Assembly: GCA_030682255.1 (NCBI GenBank)
Contig: JAUXOK010000028.1
Location: 310,001 to 374,000, forward strand
DNA: 64,000 nucleotides
Reading direction: 5' to 3'
DNA from: Bacteroidota bacterium
Lineage (GTDB): Bacteria; Bacteroidota; Bacteroidia; NS11-12g; UBA955
A program made the position numbers and the translations under genes. Below, in pieces: positions 36,421 to 43,489 of the stretch. How positions within the stretch are numbered: the first letter of the stretch is position 1; each line of letters starts with the position of its first letter. A model generated the notes under the pieces. The model did no database searches, was not told where the DNA came from, and was given only the letters and a program-made list of their open reading frames with translations.

Positions 36421-37554
36421 TTAAAATAATGTTTTCATAAAGTTAATAGCAAAATCAACTTCTTCCTTAGTGCTTGTTTTGCCAAATGAAAATCGAATGG
36501 GCGCACAATCCAAATTTTGTTTAATAGCTCTAATCACATGAGACCCTTTGTTGCTGCCTGATGAGCAAGCACTTCCGCCAGAAATGGCAATACCATGCAA
36601 ATCAAAATTAAACAACAACATTTCACTCACAACTCTTGGTGGTAAAGCCAAACTTAAAACAGTATAAGAACTGTTGCCTTTATAATCACCATTGAATTTA
36701 ATTTCCGGCAATTCATTTTCTATTCTTTGAATAAAATAGGATTTAAGCTCTTTTAAATGGGCTTGTTTTTTCTCCATTTCAGCATAACAAATTTCTAAAG
36801 CCTTTGCCATAGCTGCTATACCATAAATATTCTCAGTACCTGCACGCAACTCTCTCTCTTGTCCGCCACCAGTTATACACGGTTTTAATTTGTTTTTCTT
36901 TTTATAAAACATAAACCCTACCCCTTTAGGTCCATTGAATTTATGAGCAGCACCCACCGCAAAATCGATGTTGATGCCAGATGTTTCATAATTGAAATCT
37001 AAAGCATAATTACCCATGGTTTGCACCGTATCGCTATGAAACAAAGCATTGTATTTCAAACATAAATCACCAATTAATTTCAAATCAATTATATTACCAA
37101 TTTCATTGTTAGCATGCATTAAACTCACCAAAACGTTGCTATGATTCTGTAACAACTCTTCTAGATGCTTCAAATCAACATGTCCGTTTTCGAGTAAATT
37201 AACATACAAAACCTGAGTGCCATATTTTTGATTTAAATCTTCAACTGTGTGCAAAACAGCATGGTGTTCGATGGGTGAAGTAATAATTGTTTTTATGCCT
37301 AAATCTATAACACCACTTCTTAATATCAAATTATCTGCTTCTGTACCACCAGAAGTGAAAACGATTTCTGATGGCGAAACATTCAACAATTGAGCAATTT
37401 TTTTGCGACTTAATTCTAAATGGGATTTGGCTTTTCTTCCAAATGAATGAGAAGAAGACGGATTTCCAAAATCTTCTTTGATAACTTGATACATCAGTTC
37501 TGCAACATCAGGATGAATGGGCGAAGTGGCGGCATGATCAAAATAGACTTTCAT
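36421..37554 (-). CDS. Cysteine desulfurase (NifS/IscS family)
   Basis: A PLP enzyme that takes sulfur from cysteine for Fe-S clusters and tRNA thiolation. It shows the N-terminal VYFDHAATSPIHPDV, the HKFNGPKGVGFM region with the PLP lysine a little upstream in GAAHK, and the persulfide Cys loop in ISGGSACSSGSNKGSHV. Length (377 residues) fits the NifS-like group. It lies 5 nt after the agmatinase gene in the efp-speB-desulfurase-cmk unit. Confidence 0.92.
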   Translation of the reverse strand: MKVYFDHAATSPIHPDVAELMYQVIKEDFGNPSSSHSFGRKAKSHLELSRKKIAQLLNVSPSEIVFTSGGTEADNLILRSGVIDLGIKTIITSPIEHHAVLHTVEDLNQKYGTQVLYVNLLENGHVDLKHLEELLQNHSNVLVSLMHANNEIGNIIDLKLIGDLCLKYNALFHSDTVQTMGNYALDFNYETSGINIDFAVGAAHKFNGPKGVGFMFYKKKNKLKPCITGGGQERELRAGTENIYGIAAMAKALEICYAEMEKKQAHLKELKSYFIQRIENELPEIKFNGDYKGNSSYTVLSLALPPRVVSEMLLFNFDLHGIAISGGSACSSGSNKGSHVIRAIKQNLDCAPIRFSFGKTSTKEEVDFAINFMKTLF

Positions 37555-37559
37555 AAAAA

Positions 37560-38456
37560 TTAGCTGATTTTATTGTAATAACTGATGTAACTGATTAATT
37601 TATAACACAATTTGGCTAAATTAAATTGGGTTAAAATCTCCCCTTCTTTGGGTGCTATTTCTACCAAATCAAAACCAATGATTTGTTTTTTTTCTGCTAC
37701 TTTTCTTAAAAACCTTAAACCTTGATGCCACATCAATCCGCCCGGTTCGGCTGTGCCCACTGCCGGCATTACACTTGGGTCGAAACCATCAGCATCGATG
37801 GTAACATAAACTTTATCTTCCAATTTATCTATACAAGCATCCATCCATGCATCATTCTCTTGAATCTGATGTGCATACCAAGTATTAATTAAAGGCGATG
37901 ATTTGATTAAATCTGATTCTTCTTTGCATTGCGCTCTGATTCCAACTTGACAAATGGGCAAACCCATATCGTGAACCCTTGCCATTACACTGGCATGAGA
38001 ATATGGATTATCGTGATAGGCTTCTCTCAAATCGCTGTGCGCATCTATTTGCAATACTGAAAAAAGACTGAATTTTTGTTGAAAGGCTTTCACAAATCCA
38101 TAAGTAACTGAATGTTCCGAACCAAAAGACACTACAAATTTATTGTTGTTAAGATGCACTAAAGTTTCTTTTTCAATCAAAGCAATGGCATCTGCATTAA
38201 CAATGCCATCAAAATTCATGGCTGGCAAAGTGGCTATACCGTATTTAGAATAAGCTTCGTGGTCTGTTTCTTCATCATAAAATTCAACAAAATGACTGGC
38301 TTTCAGCATTTCTTCAGGCCCCAATTTACTGCCTTGCAAATAAGAAGACGTATGTTCGTAGGGTGCCGATTGAATAACAATTTTACTGGAATCGTAAGCA
38401 AACAATTCTGGCTCTGCAATGCCCAAAAAATTTTCTTCTGTGCTTAAAAAAATCAT
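37560..38456 (-). CDS. speB: Agmatinase
   Basis: This ureohydrolase would turn agmatine into putrescine and urea. The Mn-binding signatures are intact: SFGSEHSVTYG, LQIDAHSDLREAY and VTIDADGFDPSVMPAVGTAE. The ATG at 38456 (MIFLST) was chosen because it lies 1 nt after the efp stop. An ATG six codons upstream overlaps efp by 17 nt and is less likely. Arginase or another ureohydrolase cannot be fully excluded. Confidence 0.88.
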   Translation of the reverse strand: MIFLSTEENFLGIAEPELFAYDSSKIVIQSAPYEHTSSYLQGSKLGPEEMLKASHFVEFYDEETDHEAYSKYGIATLPAMNFDGIVNADAIALIEKETLVHLNNNKFVVSFGSEHSVTYGFVKAFQQKFSLFSVLQIDAHSDLREAYHDNPYSHASVMARVHDMGLPICQVGIRAQCKEESDLIKSSPLINTWYAHQIQENDAWMDACIDKLEDKVYVTIDADGFDPSVMPAVGTAEPGGLMWHQGLRFLRKVAEKKQIIGFDLVEIAPKEGEILTQFNLAKLCYKLISYISYYNKIS

Positions 38457-38457
38457 T

Positions 38458-39021
38458 TTATTTAACTCTTTCAACGTATTCGCAAGTTCTTAAATCAATT
38501 TTAATTTTATCTTCATTGTTTACAAACAATGGCACCATCAAGGTTGCACCTGTAGAGACAGTTGCCGGTTTTAAGGTATTAGTAGCAGTATTGCCTTTTT
38601 CGCCTGGTTCGGTGTAGGTAACTTCAAGCTCAACATGGGTTGGTGGGGTTGCGCCAATGGGGGTTTCGCCATTTTCGAAACTTACTAAAACCACCATGCC
38701 TTCAATCATAAAAGCTGCGGCATCGCCAAAATAGCTTTCTGGAATATTGTATTGTTCAAAAGATTCATTATCCATACACACCAAATCGGTGCCATCTTTG
38801 TATAAATAAGCCAATTCTCTAACCTCTACCCTTACAATCTCCACCTTTTCGCCCGGATTGAATCTGTTTTCGGCAGACTTTCCTGTTTTTGCGTTTTTCA
38901 TTTTAGCTTGATAAAAAGCTCTTAAATTGCCTGGTGTACGGTGAATAAATTCAACTATTTGAACCAATTCTCCGTTGTATTTGATATACATGCCTACTGA
39001 TAAATCTGATGCTGTTGCCAT
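38458..39021 (-). CDS. efp: Translation elongation factor P
   Basis: EF-P relieves ribosome stalling at polyproline. The three beta-barrel domains and the C-terminal signature LEVTYTEPGEKGNTATNTLKPATV are clear (187 residues). The domain I tip loop reads HRTPGNLRAFYQAK, so the lysine that is beta-lysylated in E. coli is replaced by Asn. An upstream ATG at 39036 lies inside the -7 box at 39034-39041, so the start at 39021 is preferred. First gene of the efp-speB-desulfurase-cmk operon. Confidence 0.94.
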   Translation of the reverse strand: MATASDLSVGMYIKYNGELVQIVEFIHRTPGNLRAFYQAKMKNAKTGKSAENRFNPGEKVEIVRVEVRELAYLYKDGTDLVCMDNESFEQYNIPESYFGDAAAFMIEGMVVLVSFENGETPIGATPPTHVELEVTYTEPGEKGNTATNTLKPATVSTGATLMVPLFVNNEDKIKIDLRTCEYVERVK

Positions 39022-39033
39022 AAATATTTTCGG

Positions 39034-39041
39034 CAAATTTA
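39034..39041 (-). promoter_or_regulatory. -7 box TAAATTTG of the efp operon
   Basis: An exact TAnnTTTG match 12 nt before the efp ATG at 39021. It overlaps the alternative ATG at 39036 and so decides the start. Confidence 0.6.
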
Positions 39042-39090
39042 TGACTTTATGCTTTTCTATACAAGTAGGTTTTTTTGAGGGAGGGGGTTT

Positions 39091-39149
39091 GGTTTCCCGG
39101 ATGAAAAATGCGGGAGGTTAATGGTTTCCCGCATAAAAAATGCGGGAGG
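39091..39149. repeat. Tandem hairpin repeat (two 27-nt units, period 32)
   Basis: The units at 39091-39117 and 39123-39149 differ at two positions. The second contains a perfect CCCGCAT/ATGCGGG stem with an A-rich loop; the first has one mismatch (CCCGGAT). A related CCCGAAT/ATTCGGG hairpin lies at 40972-40994, beyond the restriction genes. Confidence 0.8.
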
Positions 39150-39266
39150 AATTTGTTTAAACTTAAAAAATTAATAAAACAAGGCATTAACATTTGCAAT
39201 AAAATGGCCATCCATCGCTATACCAGAAAAAGTAAATTCATCCTGAAAAAAAATATAAAAATAAAT

Positions 39267-39296
39267 TTTGTTTTTCTAACAAACCCATTACATTTG
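39267..39296 (+). promoter_or_regulatory. Isolated complete promoter upstream of a hairpin
   Basis: TTTG at 39267-39270 and TACATTTG at 39289-39296 are 18 bp apart, the same geometry as the tRNA-His promoter. No gene follows, only about 35 nt and then the hairpin at 39331. Confidence 0.65.
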
Positions 39297-39301
39297 CATC
39301 T

Positions 39302-39366
39302 CAAGTTTTTCATAAAATTTGTGATTTAGTCCAGAAAAAACCCTCCCACAAAGAGGGTTTTTCTGG
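39302..39366 (+). ncRNA. Candidate small RNA ending in a terminator-like hairpin
   Basis: Transcription from the promoter at 39267-39296 would begin near 39302. It would run through about 30 nt of single-stranded sequence into the hairpin CCAGAAAAAACCCTC...GAGGGTTTTTCTGG at 39331-39366. A transcript of roughly 65 nt is predicted. The hairpin has internal A and T runs but no long T tail after it. No known RNA family is recognised; it may also be the remains of a deleted tRNA or other gene. Confidence 0.35.
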
Positions 39367-39466
39367 TTATAGACAAAAAAGGCTACTTTAATTTTATCAT
39401 GAACCGATAGCTTATAACATATGATGTAAACGCCCCTCATTGAAAAAAGTAGACCAATAAAAATGA

Positions 39467-39498
39467 TTTGACAATTAATTGAAATAGTTATAAGTTTG
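39467..39498 (+). promoter_or_regulatory. Promoter of the dam relic and dpnC-dpnD
   Basis: TTTG (39467-39470, in TTTGACA) and TAAGTTTG (39491-39498) are 20 bp apart. The relic's ATG is 17 nt downstream and dpnC about 150 nt downstream with no terminator between. Confidence 0.7.
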
Positions 39499-39515
39499 AA
39501 ACGAAGCTAGTGATA

Positions 39516-39635
39516 ATGGCTTATAATAAACAAATGGATACTAAAACAGGCAATAAAGCAAAACCATTTTTGAAATGGGCTGGAGGAAAAACCCAGTTGA
39601 TTGGTGAGATTGAAAAGGCTTTGCAATTATTATAA
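39516..39635 (+). pseudogene. dam: N-terminal relic of a Dam/DpnM-type adenine methyltransferase
   Basis: An open frame of 39 codons with its own promoter encodes a tail of hydrophilic residues, then KPFLKWAGGKTQLIGEIEKA. This is the N-terminal SAM-binding start (FLKWAGGK) of D12-class GATC N6-adenine methyltransferases such as M.DpnII/Dam. The frame ends with a stop right after QLL, so the rest of the enzyme (normally about 270 residues, including the catalytic DPPY) is missing. The dpnC gene starts 13 nt later. It is best read as what remained when a DpnI-type cassette replaced a DpnII-type one; a retained role as leader peptide is possible. Confidence 0.8.
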
Positions 39636-39648
39636 AAAAACATTAAAA

Positions 39649-40428
39649 ATGAAGTTGGAATTTAACACTAAATTGACTGAAAGTTATACTAGCAAATCAC
39701 AAATCGCTAGAATATTAACTGAAAATTGGGTTAAAGAAAACTCATATTGTCCAAACTGTGGAGATACCCCCTTAATGGATTTTGAAAACAATAGACCTGT
39801 GGCAGATTTTCATTGTAAACGTTGTAAAGAGGAATTTGAATTAAAAAGCAAGAGTGGCAATATTACTAATAATATTATGGATGGCGCATACTCAACCATG
39901 ATTGAAAGAATTAATTCTAATCAAAATCCAAACTTTTTCTTTTTGACATATTCCAAAGTATTAAAAGTCGATAATTTTCTAATAATTCCTAAACAATTCT
40001 TTACCAATGAAATTATTATCAAAAGAAATCCGCTATCTGATAATGCCAAAAGAAAAGGGTGGATTGGATGTAACATTAACATTTCTAATGTGCCTGAATC
40101 AGGCAAAATATTTTTGGTGAAAGACACCAAAATTATCGACCCAAACATTGTTATAAATGCTTTTAATAAAACATTGTTTCTTAGAGATAAAACATCAGAA
40201 GTAAAAGGTTGGATTATTGATTTACTTATTTGTGTGGATTCAATTAAAAAAGATGAATTCAGTTTAAATGAGATTTATCAATTTGAAAATAATTTAAGAG
40301 AAAAATACCCCAATAATAATTTTATCAAAGATAAAATTAGGCAGCAACTTCAATTACTTAGAGATAAAGGTATTATTGAGTTTGCAGGTCGTGGACAATA
40401 CAAAAAGATAAAATATGGAAACATTTAA
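39649..40428 (+). CDS. dpnC: DpnI-like methyl-dependent type IIM restriction endonuclease
   Basis: DpnI cuts GATC only when the adenine is methylated. The 259-residue product aligns along the whole of DpnI (254 residues, recalled): SQIARILTENWV, ENNRPVADFHC, then NPNFFFLTYSKV, KGWIGCNI, IRQQLQLLRDKGIIEF and the C-terminal GRGQYKK. The PD-(D/E)xK residues D53, E64 and K66 fall at the DpnI numbers, as do zinc cysteines 34, 37, 56 and 59. The C-terminal winged helix that reads methyl-GATC is complete. The ATG at 39649 matches the DpnI start; the open frame upstream runs into the relic. dpnD overlaps by 14 nt. Confidence 0.95.
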   Translation: MKLEFNTKLTESYTSKSQIARILTENWVKENSYCPNCGDTPLMDFENNRPVADFHCKRCKEEFELKSKSGNITNNIMDGAYSTMIERINSNQNPNFFFLTYSKVLKVDNFLIIPKQFFTNEIIIKRNPLSDNAKRKGWIGCNINISNVPESGKIFLVKDTKIIDPNIVINAFNKTLFLRDKTSEVKGWIIDLLICVDSIKKDEFSLNEIYQFENNLREKYPNNNFIKDKIRQQLQLLRDKGIIEFAGRGQYKKIKYGNI

Positions 40429-40729
40429 AATTGAAATTCAAGAGTTTTTGGCAAGGGTAGTTGAAATTGAATCAGAAAGTTTGCAAGAAGCTTTTACAGA
40501 AGTTCAAAACAAATATCGCAATTCAGATATAGTTTTAGATGCTAATGATTTTGTAGAAGTTGACTTCATTGACATCAATGCTCAAAGCAAAAATCATGAG
40601 ATAAAAATGTTAACGAAAGAAGTAGTTGAATATTTATTTGAAAATGAAAAAAAACATTATGAAGAGTCTGAAAATCCTCAAAATCATATTTTTTTAAAAT
40701 TAGAAAGATTGAAGTTTATACTCGATTAG
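40415..40729 (+). CDS. dpnD: DpnD/PcfM-family protein
   Basis: A 104-residue acidic protein. Its first 50 residues (FKIEIQEFLARVVEIESES, then YRNSDIVLDANDFVEV) fit the DpnD-PcfM family, whose founding member is the second gene of the pneumococcal DpnI cassette. The role of DpnD is not established. The C-terminal half is helical and charged. It starts 14 nt inside dpnC, so the two are translationally coupled, and the gene order dpnC-dpnD is the same as in Streptococcus pneumoniae. Confidence 0.85.
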   Translation: METFKIEIQEFLARVVEIESESLQEAFTEVQNKYRNSDIVLDANDFVEVDFIDINAQSKNHEIKMLTKEVVEYLFENEKKHYEESENPQNHIFLKLERLKFILD

Positions 40730-41115
40730 CCCTCTCCTACAAATGCTTTCTTTTGCGATATTGCTCAAAAACAATTTAAGTAAAAACAAAACCAATCAAT
40801 AAATTTTATCCTCATCAAGCAAAGCTTGAAAACTAGGCTATTAAATTATTCCGATTATTGAGAATTTAAAAGTCGATTTTGGTCGTTAATGAGTCTTGGG
40901 GTAGATGTTATAATCCTTGAATCCCATTAGGTTGCCTTAAAATTATACCGAATTTACAAATAATATAGTCCTCCCGAATTTAAAACATTCGGGATTGCTT
41001 CGCATATATGAACTATTTATTTGTTATGTCGGCATTTACCAAAAAGGTTTGTGGTCTATTTTTTATTTATAAATGGTATAAAAAAATAATTATGAAAAAT
41101 CAAAAAGCTTAATCT
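40730..41115. other. Intergenic region without a gene
   Basis: No coding frame resembling a known protein was found, and no remnant of the 3' part of a dam gene or of a DpnII-type endonuclease. It contains the hairpin at 40972-40994. Confidence 0.55.
40972..40994. repeat. Hairpin repeat related to 39091-39149
   Basis: TCCCGAAT-TTAAAAC-ATTCGGGA forms a perfect 8-bp stem. It resembles the CCCGCAT hairpins on the other side of the restriction genes. The downstream TTGCTTCGCA resembles REP-like elements seen in AT-rich Bacteroidota genomes. Confidence 0.65.
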
Positions 41116-41123
41116 TACATTTG
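41116..41123 (+). promoter_or_regulatory. -7 box TACATTTG for the gene at 41128
   Basis: An exact TAnnTTTG match, 4 nt (CAAA) before the GTG start. Confidence 0.6.
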
Positions 41124-41127
41124 CAAA

Positions 41128-41490
41128 GTGAAAAACGCCATACATTCGATTGCTGCAATTTTGCTAGCCCTTGTGTATTGGTTTGTGTTAAGTTCTGTTA
41201 ATGTCAATGCCCTAGATTTTAAATCTGGCTTCGATAATGGCACACAGAAAATCAATGTCTCTGAATCTGCTCAAATTTTCTCTCATGCATCAGAAAAAGA
41301 AAGTTCCTTCAACGATTTTTCACCATCCAATGTTTCTTTTAAAGGCAATTGTTCTTCAATCTATCTCAGTTTTCAAAAAGTAGAAGCTTTTTTCAAACAC
41401 GATTTAAACCTTTTTTCGAAACAATCTGAAAATAAACAACTCAATTTTCAGCGAATCATACGATTGTTTCCTTTCCATTGTTTTTTGTAG
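41128..41490 (+). CDS. Small exported protein of unknown function, GTG start
   Basis: This 120-residue product begins with an apparent signal peptide or anchor (residues about 6-28). The rest is low in recognisable motifs and ends LFPFHCFL, an ending like that of short Bacteroidota membrane proteins of unknown function. The GTG follows the -7 box by 4 nt, so translation is probably leaderless. I do not recognise the family. Confidence 0.55.
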   Translation: MKNAIHSIAAILLALVYWFVLSSVNVNALDFKSGFDNGTQKINVSESAQIFSHASEKESSFNDFSPSNVSFKGNCSSIYLSFQKVEAFFKHDLNLFSKQSENKQLNFQRIIRLFPFHCFL

Positions 41491-41616
41491 TTAAATGAAC
41501 CCCATAGAATAGCCTTAGGCATTCTGTTACGTCATTTTTTTATTGGCTCTATTTTTTAATGACCTTAAAAAAATAGCTAAACCATCAAATCAAACAATTT
41601 ATTAAAAAAAACATCC

Positions 41617-42090
41617 ATGGACACAGGAACCATTATTATATCACTTGTCTTTTTAGGCATCTGTATTCTGCCAATCATCTATTTTAAAATTAGCAGACAA
41701 AAAAATCATCAACGCTTGTTAAATGCTTTGCAAAACATTGCAAATCCATATAACTCTAAAATTACCGAACATGGCATTTGCCGCCAAATGGCTTTGGGAA
41801 TTGATTCAAATCTTAAAATTGTTTACTATTTCAATGCTACACCAATGAACATCATTAGCCACAATAGAGTAGATTTAAACGAAGTAAAAAGTTTTAAAAT
41901 CAAAAAAACACTCCGACCTAGCAGCACGATGTTGGATAAACTCGACTTGGTGTTTTATTTCAAAGACCCCAAAAAACCAGAAATTGCTTTTAACTTTTTT
42001 GAATCGGAACAAACTTTTCAAATAGGTAATGAAATGATTTTTTTGGAAGCGTGGGAAAACAAAATCAAACAAGTTTTACAAACTATTTAA
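41617..42090 (+). CDS. Membrane-anchored protein of unknown function
   Basis: The 157-residue product has one N-terminal membrane helix (IIISLVFLGICILPIIYF) and a soluble domain of alternating strands (LKIVYYFNATPMNIISHN, LDLVFYFKDPKKPEIAFNFF), PH-like in character. No family is recognised. It is co-directional with, and 90 nt upstream of, the NADH dehydrogenase gene, which has its own -7 box. Confidence 0.6.
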   Translation: MDTGTIIISLVFLGICILPIIYFKISRQKNHQRLLNALQNIANPYNSKITEHGICRQMALGIDSNLKIVYYFNATPMNIISHNRVDLNEVKSFKIKKTLRPSSTMLDKLDLVFYFKDPKKPEIAFNFFESEQTFQIGNEMIFLEAWENKIKQVLQTI

Positions 42091-42104
42091 CGCATTTATT
42101 TTCT

Positions 42105-42112
42105 TATTTTTG
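42105..42112 (+). promoter_or_regulatory. -7 box TATTTTTG upstream of the NADH dehydrogenase gene
   Basis: An exact TAnnTTTG match 68 nt before the ATG at 42181. Confidence 0.45.
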
Positions 42113-42180
42113 AAATCCATATATGGGTCAATGGTATGCGTTTGCTTTATCATTGACCTATATTTTAAAATAGTTATGTT

Positions 42181-43458
42181 ATGAAAAACTTAATTTCTAA
42201 TAAAAAAAATATTTTGATTATTGGCGGTGGATTTGCGGGCATGCAATTATCTAGACATCTTGATGAATCATTTTTTAACATCACATTACTCGATAAAATA
42301 AACCATCATCAGTTTCAACCGCTATTTTATCAAGTTGCCACATCACAAATTGAACCTTCGAGTATCTCCTTTCCTTTTAGAAATGCTTTTAAAAATAAAA
42401 ATCACATTCAAATCAGAATGGCAGAAGTTTCTGAAATAGACCATCAAAAGCAATCTGTGCAAACTAATATTGGTGAATTTAAATATGATTATCTTGTGAT
42501 AGCTATTGGCTGCAAAACTAATTTCTTTGGCAATTCATCCATTCAGAAACATGCTTTTACCCTAAAATCCACTTACGATGCCATCGAAATAAGAAACCAT
42601 ATTTTATTAACTTTTGAACGCATCATCTCTAGCTGTGGAGCAGAAAGAGAGGCTCTTTTAAACTTGGTTATTGTTGGTGCCGGTCCCACAGGCGTTGAAC
42701 TTGCCGGAGCTTTTGCAGAAATCAAACAAAATATATTACCAAATGATTATCATGGCATCGATTTTTCCGAATTTAAAATCATTTTAATAGAAGGCAGTAG
42801 TAATACCTTAAATAGCATGAGTGAAAATGCTAGAAAGGCTTCTAGAAAATACCTTCAATCCATGAACGTTGATATTTTAACAGAAACTTTTGTTAAAGAC
42901 TATGACGGCAACTCACTTGTGTTGAGCAATGGCAATGTAATAATCACTAAAACCGTTATATGGGCAGCAGGTGTAACGGGAAATACCATAATAGGTCTGC
43001 CACATGCTAGTTTAGTTGCAGGCAATAGAATCAAAGTGAATAGAATTAACGCAGTAGAAGGCATTAATAACGTATTTGCCATAGGCGATATTGCTTACAT
43101 GTCTACACCACTCTATCCAAATGCTCATCCTCAATTAGCGAATGTTGCCATTAATCAAGCCAAACTATTGGCAAAAAACCTTCCTCGGATGATGAAAAAC
43201 AAACCTACTAAACCCTATGAATACAAAAACCTTGGCTCTATGGCAACTATCGGTCGAAACAAAGCAGTAGTAGATTTGCCTTTCTTTAGATTTAAAGGAT
43301 ATTTTGCATGGGTAATATGGATGTTTTTACATTTGATGTTGATACTCAGTGTAAAAAACAAACTCATCATTTTTATCCATTGGGCTTGGGCTTATATAAG
43401 CAAAGACAGTTCGCTTCGTTTGATATTAAAAAGCTCGAATGAAAAAAACAACAACTAA
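42181..43458 (+). CDS. ndh: Type II NADH:quinone oxidoreductase
   Basis: This single-subunit, non-pumping NADH dehydrogenase has the FAD motif IIGGGFAGMQLSRHL at the N-terminus, the NADH motif VIVGAGPTGVELAGAFAEI at about residue 165, WAAGVTGN, and the C-terminal FAD motif FAIGDIAYM. A C-terminal amphipathic or membrane segment (VIWMFLHLMLILS, FIHWAWAYIS) anchors it to the inner membrane. It would work alongside the Na+-NQR seen at the left edge. Confidence 0.88.
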   Translation: MKNLISNKKNILIIGGGFAGMQLSRHLDESFFNITLLDKINHHQFQPLFYQVATSQIEPSSISFPFRNAFKNKNHIQIRMAEVSEIDHQKQSVQTNIGEFKYDYLVIAIGCKTNFFGNSSIQKHAFTLKSTYDAIEIRNHILLTFERIISSCGAEREALLNLVIVGAGPTGVELAGAFAEIKQNILPNDYHGIDFSEFKIILIEGSSNTLNSMSENARKASRKYLQSMNVDILTETFVKDYDGNSLVLSNGNVIITKTVIWAAGVTGNTIIGLPHASLVAGNRIKVNRINAVEGINNVFAIGDIAYMSTPLYPNAHPQLANVAINQAKLLAKNLPRMMKNKPTKPYEYKNLGSMATIGRNKAVVDLPFFRFKGYFAWVIWMFLHLMLILSVKNKLIIFIHWAWAYISKDSSLRLILKSSNEKNNN

Positions 43459-43489
43459 CCTATTGAATAGCAATAATTTAAAAAGTATA

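Larger units (their letters stand above)
39042..39466. other. Intergenic region without a gene
   Basis: This stretch between efp and the methylase relic holds two tandem hairpin repeats, an isolated promoter and a strong hairpin (listed separately). The rest is AT-rich, with no open frame resembling a known protein. Confidence 0.6.

Noticed and set aside
39091-39149. Possible CRISPR array
   Set aside because: Only two units with a 5-nt gap, internal hairpins, and no cas genes in the window.
39601-39648. 16-residue N-terminal extension of the DpnI homologue
   Set aside because: It uses a non-ATG start inside the dam relic in another frame, and DpnI itself begins at the residue encoded at 39649.
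40415-40729. dpnD as antitoxin of a toxin-antitoxin pair with dpnC
   Set aside because: The first gene is clearly a DpnI homologue and the second matches DpnD/PcfM; DpnI cassettes need no antitoxin when GATC is unmethylated.
39042-41115. Insertion sequence or prophage carrying the restriction genes
   Set aside because: No transposase, integrase, target-site duplication or terminal inverted repeat of IS type could be seen.
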